Positions 33,065 to 43,018 are shown, counted from the first letter of the stretch. The stretch: DNA of 48,938 nt from Candidatus Homeothermus arabinoxylanisolvens (GCA_001689405.1 LUJO01000029.1:1-48938); one strand, 5' to 3'. The notes: a model not told the origin generated them from the letters alone. Numbers and translations: made by a program.

Positions 33065-34525
33065 ATGAATTTTTTGACACATTTGAGAAAATTATGTTTG
33101 ATAGCGGTTGTTGCATGTGCACTTTCTGCGTCAGCGATTGACGGTCTCCGCTATAACGTAGAGGGGGAGGTGAGCTTCAGTAATGGACAGAACACACCTT
33201 TTTGGCTTGTGAATAACAAGCAGGGATTGTCATCGATAAAGAAAGACAACGGCTATCTGCGTGCCGGTATATTTCGTGATATTGAAAAAGACAAGCGTTT
33301 TTCATGGGGCGCCGGAGCAGATATTGTGGGCGCATATAATTATACTTCGTCATTTATCATCCAGCAGCTTTATGCCGAGATAAAATATCGTTGTCTCGGA
33401 GCGATGATAGGCAGCAAGGAGATTAACGGAGAGTTTAACAACCCCCGTCTTAGCAGCGGCAACCTGTTATATTCGGGTAACGCGCGTCCAGTGCCGCAGG
33501 TGAGGGTAGGTATCCCTGACTATACTATAGTGCCTCATACAAAGAACTGGCTTGCCGTGAAGGGCTATGTGGCTTACGGCATGTTTACCGACGATGACTG
33601 GCAGTATGACTTCGCGGCACCCAATTCAAAGCGCACCAAGCATGTGCTGTATCATTCCAAAGGCTTGTTTATCAAGGTGCAGAATCTCGACAAGTTTCCC
33701 GCTTGGTTTGAGGGAGGCCTTGAGATGGCGGCACAATTCGGCGGCAGGTCATTTGACGGTAATAAGTGGACTGACATGCCCAACAGTTTAAAAGATTTTC
33801 TTAAGGCGTTCATCCCGTCAAGCGGTGGCTCCAATACCCCTATGGGCGAGCAGACTAACTGCTATGGCAATCATGTAGGCAGCTGGAACGCACGTATCGG
33901 GTGGAACATTACCCCGAAGTGGAATGTGGGCCTTTATTACGAGCATTTTTTTGAAGACCACTCGCAGATGTTTTTCGACTATGACTGGCGTGACGGCTTG
34001 TGGGGCGTTGAGGTTTCGTTTCCTGAAAATCCGGTTATATCCACATTGGTATATGAATTCCTGTATACCAAGGACCAGAGCGGTCCGGTGTATTGGGACC
34101 ACACTCCCGAAATTCCCGAGCAGGTCAGCGGCCGCGACAACTACTATAATCACTATATATACACCGGTTGGCAGCACTGGGGCATGGGTATAGGCAATCC
34201 GCTGATAATATCGCCGATATATAATCGCGACGGGCAGATTGTGTTTCGCAGCAACCGTGTCATAGGACATCACGTGGGTTTCATGGGCCGTCCTACTAAA
34301 GAATTGGAGTATAGGGTGCTGCTGTCATATACCCGAAACTGGGGAACTTATACAAAGCCGCTTAAAGATGTATTGTCAAATGCAAACGGATTGTTAGAGA
34401 TTACTTATCGCCCGAAATGGCTTGAGGGAATGTCGGGTACACTGTCATTCGGTGCCGACCGCGGAGGTATGCTCGGACATAGCTGCGGCGCGATGCTAAC
34501 ATTAAGAAAAACAGGATGGTTATGA
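33065..34525 (+). CDS. Wzi-like capsule assembly/outer-membrane protein
   Basis: The start is taken at 33065, because the longer frame from 32927 begins upstream of the promoter. The product has 486 residues with a signal peptide (LCLIAVVACALSASA). The mature part matches the capsule assembly protein Wzi family: NTPFWLVNNKQGLSS, the repeated amphipathic beta strands, MIGSKEINGEFNNPRLSSGN and QVRVGIPDYTIVPHTKNWLAVKG. Wzi of E. coli is an 18-stranded outer-membrane barrel lectin that anchors capsule. In Bacteroidetes the family is widespread and its role is less clear. The small lipoprotein gene overlaps the stop. Confidence 0.87.
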   Translation: MNFLTHLRKLCLIAVVACALSASAIDGLRYNVEGEVSFSNGQNTPFWLVNNKQGLSSIKKDNGYLRAGIFRDIEKDKRFSWGAGADIVGAYNYTSSFIIQQLYAEIKYRCLGAMIGSKEINGEFNNPRLSSGNLLYSGNARPVPQVRVGIPDYTIVPHTKNWLAVKGYVAYGMFTDDDWQYDFAAPNSKRTKHVLYHSKGLFIKVQNLDKFPAWFEGGLEMAAQFGGRSFDGNKWTDMPNSLKDFLKAFIPSSGGSNTPMGEQTNCYGNHVGSWNARIGWNITPKWNVGLYYEHFFEDHSQMFFDYDWRDGLWGVEVSFPENPVISTLVYEFLYTKDQSGPVYWDHTPEIPEQVSGRDNYYNHYIYTGWQHWGMGIGNPLIISPIYNRDGQIVFRSNRVIGHHVGFMGRPTKELEYRVLLSYTRNWGTYTKPLKDVLSNANGLLEITYRPKWLEGMSGTLSFGADRGGMLGHSCGAMLTLRKTGWL

Positions 34526-34920
34526 GATATTTAAACAGATATGCGGTTTTTGCCGTCTTATTGACGGTAATCGTACTTATGACAGGTTGCCGCAAACGCT
34601 CTATAAACGGCGATCTTGACGGCCAGTGGCAGATAATGAAGATTACGTTGGCCGACGGCACTGTTGAGACTCCCGAACAATATTATTATTGCCTGTACCT
34701 TCATACAGTCAATCTTACTAACGTCAGCGGCGCTATTTTAACCGGCAACATGGAGTACGGCGGTAAGACTCTGACATTGAAGTTTCCCCTTGACGAGGGT
34801 GCTTCCATGCGCAGATGGGGCATTAATGCAAAGGAAACCACGTTTGAGGTAAAACATCTTTCACACAGCGGCATGACGTTGCGCTCCGACTATGCCACTA
34901 TCGAATTTAGAAAATTTTAG
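34522..34920 (+). CDS. Small lipoprotein, lipocalin-like/DUF4847-like
   Basis: The ATG at 34522 overlaps the upstream stop (ATGA); another ATG at 34516 is possible. The product is about 132 residues with a lipoprotein signal (VLLTVIVLMTGC). The mature domain begins with DLDGQWQIMKITLADG and continues as beta strands with an aromatic YYYCLYLHTVNL stretch. This resembles the lipocalin-like DUF4847 group. Co-translation with the Wzi-like protein suggests a joint envelope function. No ligand is known. Confidence 0.75.
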   Translation: MRYLNRYAVFAVLLTVIVLMTGCRKRSINGDLDGQWQIMKITLADGTVETPEQYYYCLYLHTVNLTNVSGAILTGNMEYGGKTLTLKFPLDEGASMRRWGINAKETTFEVKHLSHSGMTLRSDYATIEFRKF

Positions 34921-34948
34921 ACGGTAATGTAAAAATGTAAACGACAGT

Positions 34949-34979
34949 TTTTAAAAGACGTACGTTTACACTAACTTTG
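34949..34979 (+). promoter_or_regulatory. thr operon promoter
   Basis: TTTT (34949-34952) lies 19 nt before TAACTTTG (34972-34979), which ends 32 nt before the thrA ATG. No leader peptide or attenuator is visible in the short leader. Confidence 0.6.
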
Positions 34980-35011
34980 CATTACTTAACGATATCACAT
35001 TTATAATTGAA

Positions 35012-37447
35012 ATGAAAGTTCTTAAATTTGGCGGCACATCGGTGGGCACTGTAGAGAGTCTGCGTAATGTCAAAGCCATTGTGGAGAGCCGTACCGAGCC
35101 TCTGATTGTCGTGGTGTCGGCACTTGGTGGCATAACAGACCAGCTTATAAATACGGCCCGTCTTGCCGCTAAAGGCGATATAGGCTATCTTGAAAGTTAT
35201 GCCCGTATAGTCGAAAGGCATCAGCAGGTGATAGAGGGCATAGTCCCGGCTTCGTCTCGGCTTGATGTGTTGTCGATAGTCAATCCTCTTCTTGAGGAAC
35301 TCGGCAACATCTATCGCGGAGTCAGTCTGATAAAAGATCTCAGCGACCGTACTCTTGACATAATAGTCAGCTACGGCGAGCGCCTTTCGTCAGTTATCAT
35401 ATCGCGTGTCATAGACGGAGCGGTGCACCTTGACAGCCGCAACTTCATAAAGACCGAGAAGAAATGGGACAAGCATGTGCTTGACAATGAGGCCACACAG
35501 ACGCTTATTCATGACGTTTTTGACCGTCTTGACTATAAAGTGGCTCTGGTGCCGGGATTCATTGCAAGCGATGCCGAAGGTAATGTCACCAATCTTGGAC
35601 GCGGAGGTTCGGACTACACCGCTGCCATACTTGCCGCCGCTCTTGATGCGGACGTACTTGAGATATGGACTGATGTCGACGGCTTCATGACCGCCGACCC
35701 GAGGGTCATAAACGGTGCGCTTGTCATAGACCACCTTTCTTTTACGGAAGCTATGGAGCTGTGCAACTTCGGCGCCAAGGTTATCTATCCGCCCACAATC
35801 TATCCGGTATTTCACAAAAACATACCCATACTCATAAAAAACACTTTCAATCCGTCGGCTCCGGGAACATGCATAAGCGAACAGCATCCGTCGCCTGAAG
35901 GTAAGGCTATAAAGGGTATTTCGTCAATCAACGACACCTGTCTTATCACGGTCGAGAGTTTGAGCATGGTGGGTGTTATCGGAGTCAATGCCCGTATATT
36001 CACCGCCCTTACCAAGCATGGTATATCCGTATTCTTGGTAAGTCAGGCAGCGAGTGAGCATACCACTTCTTTCGCGGTGCGTAATGCCGATGCCGACCAC
36101 GCGATCAACGTATTGCGTGAGGAGTTTGCATCCGAGCTTGCTGCGGGTACGTTCAATGACATAAGCGCGGAACCCAATCTTGCCACGGTGGCGATTGTGG
36201 GTGAGAACATGAAGCATACCACAGGTATCGCCGGTAAGCTGTTCAATACTCTCGGCCGAAACGGCATCAGCGTGATAGCATGCGCGCAGGGAGCTTCGGA
36301 GACCAATATATCGTTTGTCATCGAGCATAAAAACCTCCGCAAGGCGCTTAATGTAATCCATGACAGTTTTTTCTTATCTGACACACAGGTCTTAAACCTG
36401 TTTGTTGTCGGAGTGGGAAATGTGGGGCGTCATCTTTTGGCGCAGATCCATGCACAGCAGGAAAATCTGTTGGAGAAAAAAGCATTGCGTCTAAGGCTGG
36501 TAGGCCTTGCCAACTCACGTAAATGTGTATTTACACGCGACGGCATCGACACCGAGAACTATCATGAATTGCTCGAAAATTCCGATATAAAGGCAACGCC
36601 TGAAAATATCAGAAACGGGGTGATAGGCATGAATATATTCAATTCGGTATTTGTCGACTGCACGTCAAGCCGGGAAATAGCCGCGTTGTATGACGACTTG
36701 CTCAGCCATAATATAAATGTGGTGGCAGCCAACAAGATTGCCGCTTCTGACCGTTATGACGAGTACGCCAAGTTGAAAAACATAGCCCGTAAAAAGGATG
36801 TGAAATTTCTTTTCGAGACCAATGTCGGTGCAGGCCTTCCTATCATCAATACGATAAATAATCTTATTAATTCCGGCGACCGCATACTTAAAATAGAAGC
36901 GGTGGTCAGCGGTACGCTCAATTACATATTTAATGTGTTGAGTACCGATGTGCCTATGAGCCGTGCCATAATGATGGCCAAAGAGGCCGGATACAGCGAG
37001 CCTGATCCGCGTACCGATCTTAGCGGTAAGGATGTGATAAGAAAACTTGTCATACTTGCCCGTGAGGCGGGGTATAAAGTTGAGCAGGAGGATGTCGTGG
37101 CCGACCTGTTTATTCCGGAGCGATATTTCAACGGCGAATTGGATGCTTTTTTCAATGACATAAAAGAACTTGACGGCGAGTTTGAGAAGAAGCGCGCCGA
37201 GGCCGAGAAGGCCGGACTTCACTTCCGTTTCGTCGCCCGTCTCGATGACGGTAAAGTGAGCGTAGGGCTTCATACCGTGCCGTCGTCACATCCGTTCTAT
37301 CATCTTGAAGGGAGCAACAATGTCATATTGATAACCACTGAACGCTATAATGAGTATCCGATGGTTATAAAAGGATATGGCGCGGGAGCCGAAGTGACTG
37401 CCGCCGGCGTGTTCTCTGACATAATAGGAATTGCCAACATAAGATGA
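35012..37447 (+). CDS. thrA: Bifunctional aspartokinase/homoserine dehydrogenase
   Basis: This 811-residue fusion has the aspartokinase domain first (KVLKFGGTSVGT at residues 2-13; NLGRGGSDYTAAILA and EIWTDVDGFMTADPR), two ACT regulatory domains (about 310-455), then the homoserine dehydrogenase (NAD(P)-binding VVGVGNVGRHLLAQ near 463, VAANKIAASDRYDEY, and VVSGTLNYIFNVLS). It catalyses the first and third steps from aspartate to threonine. The ACT domains imply feedback control by threonine. It leads the thr operon. Confidence 0.97.
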   Translation: MKVLKFGGTSVGTVESLRNVKAIVESRTEPLIVVVSALGGITDQLINTARLAAKGDIGYLESYARIVERHQQVIEGIVPASSRLDVLSIVNPLLEELGNIYRGVSLIKDLSDRTLDIIVSYGERLSSVIISRVIDGAVHLDSRNFIKTEKKWDKHVLDNEATQTLIHDVFDRLDYKVALVPGFIASDAEGNVTNLGRGGSDYTAAILAAALDADVLEIWTDVDGFMTADPRVINGALVIDHLSFTEAMELCNFGAKVIYPPTIYPVFHKNIPILIKNTFNPSAPGTCISEQHPSPEGKAIKGISSINDTCLITVESLSMVGVIGVNARIFTALTKHGISVFLVSQAASEHTTSFAVRNADADHAINVLREEFASELAAGTFNDISAEPNLATVAIVGENMKHTTGIAGKLFNTLGRNGISVIACAQGASETNISFVIEHKNLRKALNVIHDSFFLSDTQVLNLFVVGVGNVGRHLLAQIHAQQENLLEKKALRLRLVGLANSRKCVFTRDGIDTENYHELLENSDIKATPENIRNGVIGMNIFNSVFVDCTSSREIAALYDDLLSHNINVVAANKIAASDRYDEYAKLKNIARKKDVKFLFETNVGAGLPIINTINNLINSGDRILKIEAVVSGTLNYIFNVLSTDVPMSRAIMMAKEAGYSEPDPRTDLSGKDVIRKLVILAREAGYKVEQEDVVADLFIPERYFNGELDAFFNDIKELDGEFEKKRAEAEKAGLHFRFVARLDDGKVSVGLHTVPSSHPFYHLEGSNNVILITTERYNEYPMVIKGYGAGAEVTAAGVFSDIIGIANIR

Positions 37448-37483
37448 CGGCTATGTTCAATACAATGACTAAACTTTAACAGG

Positions 37484-38692
37484 ATGAAGTATCTGATCGT
37501 ATTGGGCGATGGCATGGCGGATGAGCCCATAGAAGCACTTGGCAATAAGACCCCGCTTGAGGCGGCACATACTCCTGTCATGGATATGCTGGCCGCCAAA
37601 GGCAGTACCGGACTTTTCCATACCGTGCCTGTAGGGTTTCATCCCGGCAGCGAGGTCGCAAACATGACCGTACTCGGATATGACGTCAACAAGGCTTTTG
37701 AAGGCCGTGGCGTTCTTGAGGCGGCGAGCATGGGTGTCGACATACCGGACGGGTATATGGCCATGCGCTGTAATCTTATAACCGTTAATGACGGCAAGAT
37801 AAAGAATCATTCGGGCGGACATATCTCGACCGAAGAGGCGCGGGAGCTTATACAGGCATTGCAGGAAACTCTCGGCGATGACTCTGTTAAGTTTTATCCC
37901 GGAGTATCTTATCGTCATCTCCTTCTTATGAAGGGTGGCGACAAACGCCTTGACTGCACACCTCCGCATGATGTGCCCGGAGCGGTGGCGTCTGACGTCA
38001 TGATAAAACCTATGTGTGCGGAGGCGGAGTCCACGGCATGTGCGCTTAATAGACTTATCATTGAATCGCAGCGTATATTGTCGGAGCATCCTGTTAATCT
38101 ACGTCGTGTAGCGGAAGGAAAAGATCCGGCCAACAGCATATGGCCGTGGTCACCGGGGTATCGTCCGTTTATGAGTCCCTTGAGTGAAACATATCCCATC
38201 AGGCGTGGTGTGGTCATATCGGCTGTCGACCTTATATTCGGAATAGGACGTTATGCGGGCCTTGAAGCCGTTCATGTAGATGGGGCCACCGGCCTGTATG
38301 ACACCAATTACGAAGGCAAGGCACAGGCTGCCATTGATGCGTTGCGCGCAGGTAATGATTTTGTATTCCTTCATGTCGAGGCAAGTGATGAAGCGGGCCA
38401 TGAAGGTGATGTGAATCTGAAAGTGCGTACAATAGAGTATCTTGACAGCCGCATACTCGCGCCTGTCATAGAGGCGGCCGATACTCTTGACGAGCCGCTT
38501 GCCATAGCCGTGTTGCCCGACCATCCTACACCGTGTAGGTTGCGTACTCATACTTCCGATGCCGTGCCGTTTCTCATATACCGGCCCGGAGACAAGCCCG
38601 ATGCCACTCAAGTCTTTTCGGAAGCGGCCGCCGCACAGGGTGCATACGGTATAGTCGACGGCGATATGTTTATGAAATTACTGATAAAATAA
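37484..38692 (+). CDS. apgM-like alkaline-phosphatase-superfamily protein; probable homoserine kinase
   Basis: This 402-residue protein has the metal-binding fold of archaeal-type cofactor-independent phosphoglycerate mutase: KYLIVLGDGMADEPI at the N terminus, NMTVLGYDVNKAFEGRGVLEAAS, VHVDGATGLYDTNYEGKAQA, FLHVEASDEAGHEGD and LPDHPTPCRLRTH. It lies between thrA and thrC, where thrB (homoserine kinase) is expected, and the window has no GHMP-type thrB. Genetic work in Bacteroides has, to my recollection, assigned homoserine kinase activity to such a protein. So it probably phosphorylates homoserine rather than acting in glycolysis. Spacing to thrC is 13 nt. Confidence 0.85.
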   Translation: MKYLIVLGDGMADEPIEALGNKTPLEAAHTPVMDMLAAKGSTGLFHTVPVGFHPGSEVANMTVLGYDVNKAFEGRGVLEAASMGVDIPDGYMAMRCNLITVNDGKIKNHSGGHISTEEARELIQALQETLGDDSVKFYPGVSYRHLLLMKGGDKRLDCTPPHDVPGAVASDVMIKPMCAEAESTACALNRLIIESQRILSEHPVNLRRVAEGKDPANSIWPWSPGYRPFMSPLSETYPIRRGVVISAVDLIFGIGRYAGLEAVHVDGATGLYDTNYEGKAQAAIDALRAGNDFVFLHVEASDEAGHEGDVNLKVRTIEYLDSRILAPVIEAADTLDEPLAIAVLPDHPTPCRLRTHTSDAVPFLIYRPGDKPDATQVFSEAAAAQGAYGIVDGDMFMKLLIK

Positions 38693-38705
38693 ACACAACT
38701 ATATA

Positions 38706-40013
38706 ATGAGATATTACAGTACCAACAAGACTTCACCGACCGCTTCGCTCAAAGAGGCGGTAGTGCGTGGGCTCGCTCCCGACAGGGGGCTGTATATGCC
38801 TGAGCGCATAGCGACTATTCCCGCCGCATTTTTCAAGCACATAGGGGAGATGTCGCTCGGCGATATTGCATATGTCGCCGCTAATACGCTTTTCGGTGAG
38901 GATATCGACTCTTCGACGTTGAAGAATATTGTCAACGACACACTCAACTTCGAAATACCGTTGGTAAAAGTCGACGATGACCGCTATGCGCTGGAACTGT
39001 TTCATGGACCCACGCTCGCATTCAAGGATGTAGGCGCGCGTTTTATGGCGCGTATGCTGGGGCATTTCAATGCGCAGGAAGGACGAGAGACGGTAAATGT
39101 GCTTGTCGCCACATCGGGCGATACCGGTAGCGCCGTGGCCAACGGCTTCCTTAACGTGAAGGGAGTGAATGTATATGTACTTTATCCTAAAGGCAAAGTA
39201 AGCAAAATTCAGGAAGCTCAGTTCACCACACTTGGCGCCAATATTACAGCGCTGGAGGTTGACGGCACGTTTGATGACTGTCAGGCCCTCGTCAAGTCGG
39301 CGTTTATGGATAAGGAGCTGAACGAGGCAATGAAACTGACTTCGGCCAATTCAATAAATGTGGCACGTTTTCTGCCACAGATGTTTTATTATTTCCATGC
39401 TTACGCTCAGTTGGCCCGTGCCGGTGTAAGCCTTGACAATATCGTTGTGGCAGTTCCGAGCGGCAACTTCGGCAATATCTGTGCCGGCCTTATAGCAAAA
39501 CGCATGGGGCTGCCGATAAAACGCTTTATTGCCGCCAATAACCGCAACGACGTATTTCTTGAGTATCTGCGTACCGGCCAATATAATCCGCGTAAGTCGG
39601 TAGCCACCATAGCCAACGCTATGGATGTCGGCGATCCGTCCAATTTTGCCCGTATACTTGACCTGTACGGAAACTCCCATGACGCTATAACCGCCGATAT
39701 ATCAGGATGCAGTTATGATGATGAGCAGATCAAGTCTACGCTTAGGTCGGTTTATGATAAAGATGGATATCTTCTTGACCCGCACGGAGCTGTCGCTTAC
39801 AGAGCGTTGGCCGAGTATATGCGTCCCGGTGAAACAGGTGTGTTCCTTGAGACGGCACATCCTGCCAAGTTCAAGGACACGGTCGAAGGTATAATAGAGC
39901 GACCGGTTGAAGTGCCTGCCAAACTCGCCGCATTTATGAAGGGAGAGAAGTCGACGGTTAAGATGCCGGCTCAATTCCCGGCTTTCAAGAAGTATTTAAT
40001 GCATTGTCAGTAG
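38706..40013 (+). CDS. thrC: Threonine synthase
   Basis: The 435-residue product is a PLP enzyme with the N-terminal YYSTNKTSPTASLKEAVVRG, the PLP lysine in LFHGPTLAFKDVGARFMAR, the phosphate-binding SGDTGSAVANGF, and VPSGNFGNICAG. It converts phosphohomoserine to threonine, the last step of the operon. The stop codon touches the lon start with no gap. Confidence 0.97.
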   Translation: MRYYSTNKTSPTASLKEAVVRGLAPDRGLYMPERIATIPAAFFKHIGEMSLGDIAYVAANTLFGEDIDSSTLKNIVNDTLNFEIPLVKVDDDRYALELFHGPTLAFKDVGARFMARMLGHFNAQEGRETVNVLVATSGDTGSAVANGFLNVKGVNVYVLYPKGKVSKIQEAQFTTLGANITALEVDGTFDDCQALVKSAFMDKELNEAMKLTSANSINVARFLPQMFYYFHAYAQLARAGVSLDNIVVAVPSGNFGNICAGLIAKRMGLPIKRFIAANNRNDVFLEYLRTGQYNPRKSVATIANAMDVGDPSNFARILDLYGNSHDAITADISGCSYDDEQIKSTLRSVYDKDGYLLDPHGAVAYRALAEYMRPGETGVFLETAHPAKFKDTVEGIIERPVEVPAKLAAFMKGEKSTVKMPAQFPAFKKYLMHCQ

Positions 40014-42440
40014 ATGAACAACGGAACAGATAAAGATAATCCGCGCATAATATCGTTGGGGCAGATTGAGATAAATCCCGACAAATTTAACAATGAGCCT
40101 GACCCGGACGCATTGCCGGTGCTGGCTACACAGAATCTTGTGCTTTTTCCCGGTGTGACGACTCCTCTGGCGTTGGTAAGAGAACAGTCCAAGCAGATAG
40201 CACAGATGGCTTATGAGACATGCACGCCGATAGGTGTCGTATGTCAGCTTGATCCTGAAGTGGAAAATCCCGGTATCGACCAGCTGCAGCAATTCGGTGT
40301 TGTGGCCGATGTGCTTAAGATATTTGACTTGCCTGACGGTCAGCGCACGGCTCTTGTACGGGCACGCAACAAGTTTCAGGTCATCGGGTATTCCGACCGC
40401 TATTCTTTTGACGGACGCATACACCTGAAGGTCATGATGCTTAAGGAGCAGAAGCCTCGTAAGAACGACATGACTTTTCCGGCTATCGTAAAGGCTGTAA
40501 AAGAGCTTATGCTCAAACTGCTCCGCAATATGGAGGGTGCGCAGGATTTTGTCCATAACATCCAGAATTATCCCGACTCGGTGGGGCTTATCAACATGAT
40601 ATGCAGCCAGTCGCCTTTTTCATCAAATGTCAAAGGCGCGCTGTTGGCCGAGAATAATATAAAAGAACGGGCCCGCACACTTTTGGTGGAACTGACCGAG
40701 CAGGAGCACATGCATGAGGTGGCCCAGAAGATTCAGTCACAGGCTCGTGAGAACTTCGAGCAGAACCAGCGTCAGGCATTTCTCCAGCAGCAGATGGAGG
40801 CTATACGTCAGGAGTTGTATGGCGACACCGAAGATGAACTTGACTCGCTCCGCAAAAGAGGTGAGGAGGTCAATTTCACCGCTGTGGCTGCAAAAGTGTT
40901 TGCCAAGGAACTTGACAAGCTGGCGCGTTTGAATCCTCAAAGCCCCGATTATTCGGTACAATATACTTATCTTGAGACTTTGCTCGATTTGCCGTGGCAG
41001 AAGTATTCCGACCTGAATACAGACCTGCAGCTCGCGCGCGATATTCTTGACAAGGAGCACTATGGCCTGCCTAAAGTAAAGCAACGTATTCTTGAACAGA
41101 TTGCCGTGCTGATGAATAATCCCGGCGGTAAGTCGCCTATCATATGTCTGGTAGGCCCTCCCGGAGTGGGCAAAACGTCTCTAGGACAGTCTATTGCCAA
41201 TGCTCTGGGCCGCTCTTACCAGCGTGTTTCGCTTGGCGGTCTGCACGATGAGGCCGAGATACGCGGCCACCGCCGCACTTATATCGGCGCCATGCCCGGC
41301 CGTATAATAGACGCTATAAAGCGTGCCGGCGACTCGAATCCCGTACTTCTGCTTGACGAAATAGACAAAATAGGCAGTGATTTCAAAGGCGATCCTTCGG
41401 CGGCGCTTCTCGAAGTGCTCGACCCGGAACAGAACTGCCGTTTCCATGACAATTATGTGGATGTGGATTATGACCTGTCAAAAGTTTTGTTTATAGCTAC
41501 GGCAAATACATTGTCAACCCTCTCGCAGCCGCTTCTTGACCGTATGGAGATCATAGACCTTGCCGGATATCTGCTTGAGGAGAAAATCGAGATAGCCGTG
41601 CGTCATATAATACCGCGTATAATCTCGGAGAACAATCTCAGCTCCAAGGATGTAAAGATTGCGCCCGAGACCATAGCCGTTATTATAGAGAAGTACACGT
41701 CGGAGAGCGGTGTGCGTCAGCTTGAAAAGGAGATTTCGAAAATCGTACGAAAGGTGATTTTGGAAAAAATGCTTGGCAATAAGGTGCCGTCAAAGATACT
41801 GCCGAAGCATCTCAACGCATTTCTCGGAGTAGAGAAGTTTAACAAGGACCGCTACGAGGGCAACGAATTTGCCGGAGTTGTCACCGGACTTGCTTGGACC
41901 GCCGTAGGGGGCGAGATACTGTTCATTGAATCTTCATTGTCCAAGACTAAAGGCGACAAACTCACTCTTACCGGTAACCTCGGCAACGTCATGAAGGAGT
42001 CGGCGGCCATAGCATTGCAGTATGTGCGCAGCCATGCGGCCGAGATTGGCATTGATGACGAACTGTTTGAAAAGTATCAGCTGCATCTGCATGTTCCCGA
42101 GGGCGCTATCCCGAAAGACGGACCCTCGGCCGGCATCACAATGGCCACCTCTATCGCGTCGGCTTTCACGCAGCGTCGTATAAAATCAAAACTTGCCATG
42201 ACCGGTGAGATTACGTTGCGAGGTAAAGTATTGCCTGTCGGCGGAATAAAAGAAAAGATACTCGCCGCCAAGCGTGCCGGCATAACCGACATTGTGCTTT
42301 CGGGCGAAAACCGTAAGGATATAGCCGACATTGACGGAGTCTATGTGGAAGGACTTACATTTCATTACGTCAATACCGTCATGGAGGTGCTTGACATAGC
42401 TCTGCTGCCTGAAAAGGTGGAGAATGCCATAGTTCTATAA
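40014..42440 (+). CDS. lon: ATP-dependent Lon protease
   Basis: This 808-residue protein has the N-terminal substrate-recognition domain (about 38-235), a coiled coil, the AAA+ module (Walker A GPPGVGKTS near 380; Walker B VLLLDEIDKIG) and a C-terminal serine-lysine protease. The catalytic serine lies in PKDGPSAG (about residue 705), with the lysine about 43 residues later (VGGIKEKILAAKRAG). It degrades damaged and regulatory proteins. The ATG follows the thrC stop with zero spacing, so expression is likely coupled to the thr operon. A strong terminator follows. Confidence 0.97.
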   Translation: MNNGTDKDNPRIISLGQIEINPDKFNNEPDPDALPVLATQNLVLFPGVTTPLALVREQSKQIAQMAYETCTPIGVVCQLDPEVENPGIDQLQQFGVVADVLKIFDLPDGQRTALVRARNKFQVIGYSDRYSFDGRIHLKVMMLKEQKPRKNDMTFPAIVKAVKELMLKLLRNMEGAQDFVHNIQNYPDSVGLINMICSQSPFSSNVKGALLAENNIKERARTLLVELTEQEHMHEVAQKIQSQARENFEQNQRQAFLQQQMEAIRQELYGDTEDELDSLRKRGEEVNFTAVAAKVFAKELDKLARLNPQSPDYSVQYTYLETLLDLPWQKYSDLNTDLQLARDILDKEHYGLPKVKQRILEQIAVLMNNPGGKSPIICLVGPPGVGKTSLGQSIANALGRSYQRVSLGGLHDEAEIRGHRRTYIGAMPGRIIDAIKRAGDSNPVLLLDEIDKIGSDFKGDPSAALLEVLDPEQNCRFHDNYVDVDYDLSKVLFIATANTLSTLSQPLLDRMEIIDLAGYLLEEKIEIAVRHIIPRIISENNLSSKDVKIAPETIAVIIEKYTSESGVRQLEKEISKIVRKVILEKMLGNKVPSKILPKHLNAFLGVEKFNKDRYEGNEFAGVVTGLAWTAVGGEILFIESSLSKTKGDKLTLTGNLGNVMKESAAIALQYVRSHAAEIGIDDELFEKYQLHLHVPEGAIPKDGPSAGITMATSIASAFTQRRIKSKLAMTGEITLRGKVLPVGGIKEKILAAKRAGITDIVLSGENRKDIADIDGVYVEGLTFHYVNTVMEVLDIALLPEKVENAIVL

Positions 42441-42445
42441 AACAG

Positions 42446-42485
42446 GGAAGCCGCATCGGTGCACAATGCCCGATGCGGCTTCCCC
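42446..42485. terminator. Bidirectional terminator between lon and the DUF5606 gene
   Basis: Perfect 15-bp arms GGGAAGCCGCATCGG (42446-42460) and CCGATGCGGCTTCCC (42471-42485) with a 10-nt loop lie between two convergent genes. There is no strong T-run, so part of its effect may be stalling. Confidence 0.7.
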
Positions 42486-42507
42486 TGCTTTCTCATGAAT
42501 ATCCGGT

Positions 42508-42933
42508 TTATTCTTCTGCCTTTTCTTCAGCCGGAGTCTCTTCTTTTTCAACGAAGTCGGTTATACCGGCGGCTATAAGCAGGTTGTACCAGTTAAATAC
42601 TTTCTTTATATCGTTGGTGTATACACGGTCCTCATCGAAGCCGGGCAGTATCTCCTTGAAGTACTTGCGGAGTTCATGGTCGTCGCCGAATGCTTTGACG
42701 TCGACTTCCTTTCCTTCATTTTTTGCCTTTATCGTTTCCAGTACATCTCCGAGGGGCACGTCATCTTCTGTCGTGTAGATGGCGATATCACCGAGCGATA
42801 TCACTTTGTCATGGGCGTAAGCGGGTGTGCGCTTGCCGGTTGCGAGAGCTTCTACAATAAGCATGTTTTTGCCTTGGCTCACCAGCTTGAAAAGTCCGGG
42901 CTTTCCGGCAATTGCTAAAATTGTCTTTAACAT
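42508..42933 (-). CDS. DUF5606 family protein
   Basis: The 141-residue soluble protein begins MLKTILAIAGKPGLFKLVSQ and has KNMLIVEAL, KVISLGDIAIYTTEDDVPLGDVL and a C-terminal acidic tail (EKEETPAEEKAEE). This is the conserved DUF5606 pattern, present in nearly all Bacteroidetes. Its function is unknown. It is transcribed alone from a nearby -7 box. Confidence 0.85.
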   Translation of the reverse strand: MLKTILAIAGKPGLFKLVSQGKNMLIVEALATGKRTPAYAHDKVISLGDIAIYTTEDDVPLGDVLETIKAKNEGKEVDVKAFGDDHELRKYFKEILPGFDEDRVYTNDIKKVFNWYNLLIAAGITDFVEKEETPAEEKAEE

Positions 42934-42964
42934 ATGGTATTTTATTAATAAAATTTCGTAAATA

Positions 42965-42972
42965 CAAAATTA
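42965..42972 (-). promoter_or_regulatory. DUF5606 gene promoter -7 box TAATTTTG
   Basis: An exact minus-strand TAnnTTTG lies 31 nt before the start. It is divergent from the Yip1-like promoter, with only 22 nt between the boxes. Confidence 0.5.
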
Positions 42973-42994
42973 CTGTTTTTTTGAGATATATTGC

Positions 42995-43002
42995 TAACTT
43001 TG
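42995..43002 (+). promoter_or_regulatory. Yip1-like gene promoter -7 box TAACTTTG
   Basis: An exact TAnnTTTG ends 16 nt before the ATG at 43019. It gives a very short leader for the Yip1-smpB pair. Confidence 0.5.
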
Positions 43003-43018
43003 CGGTATCAAATTGCTT

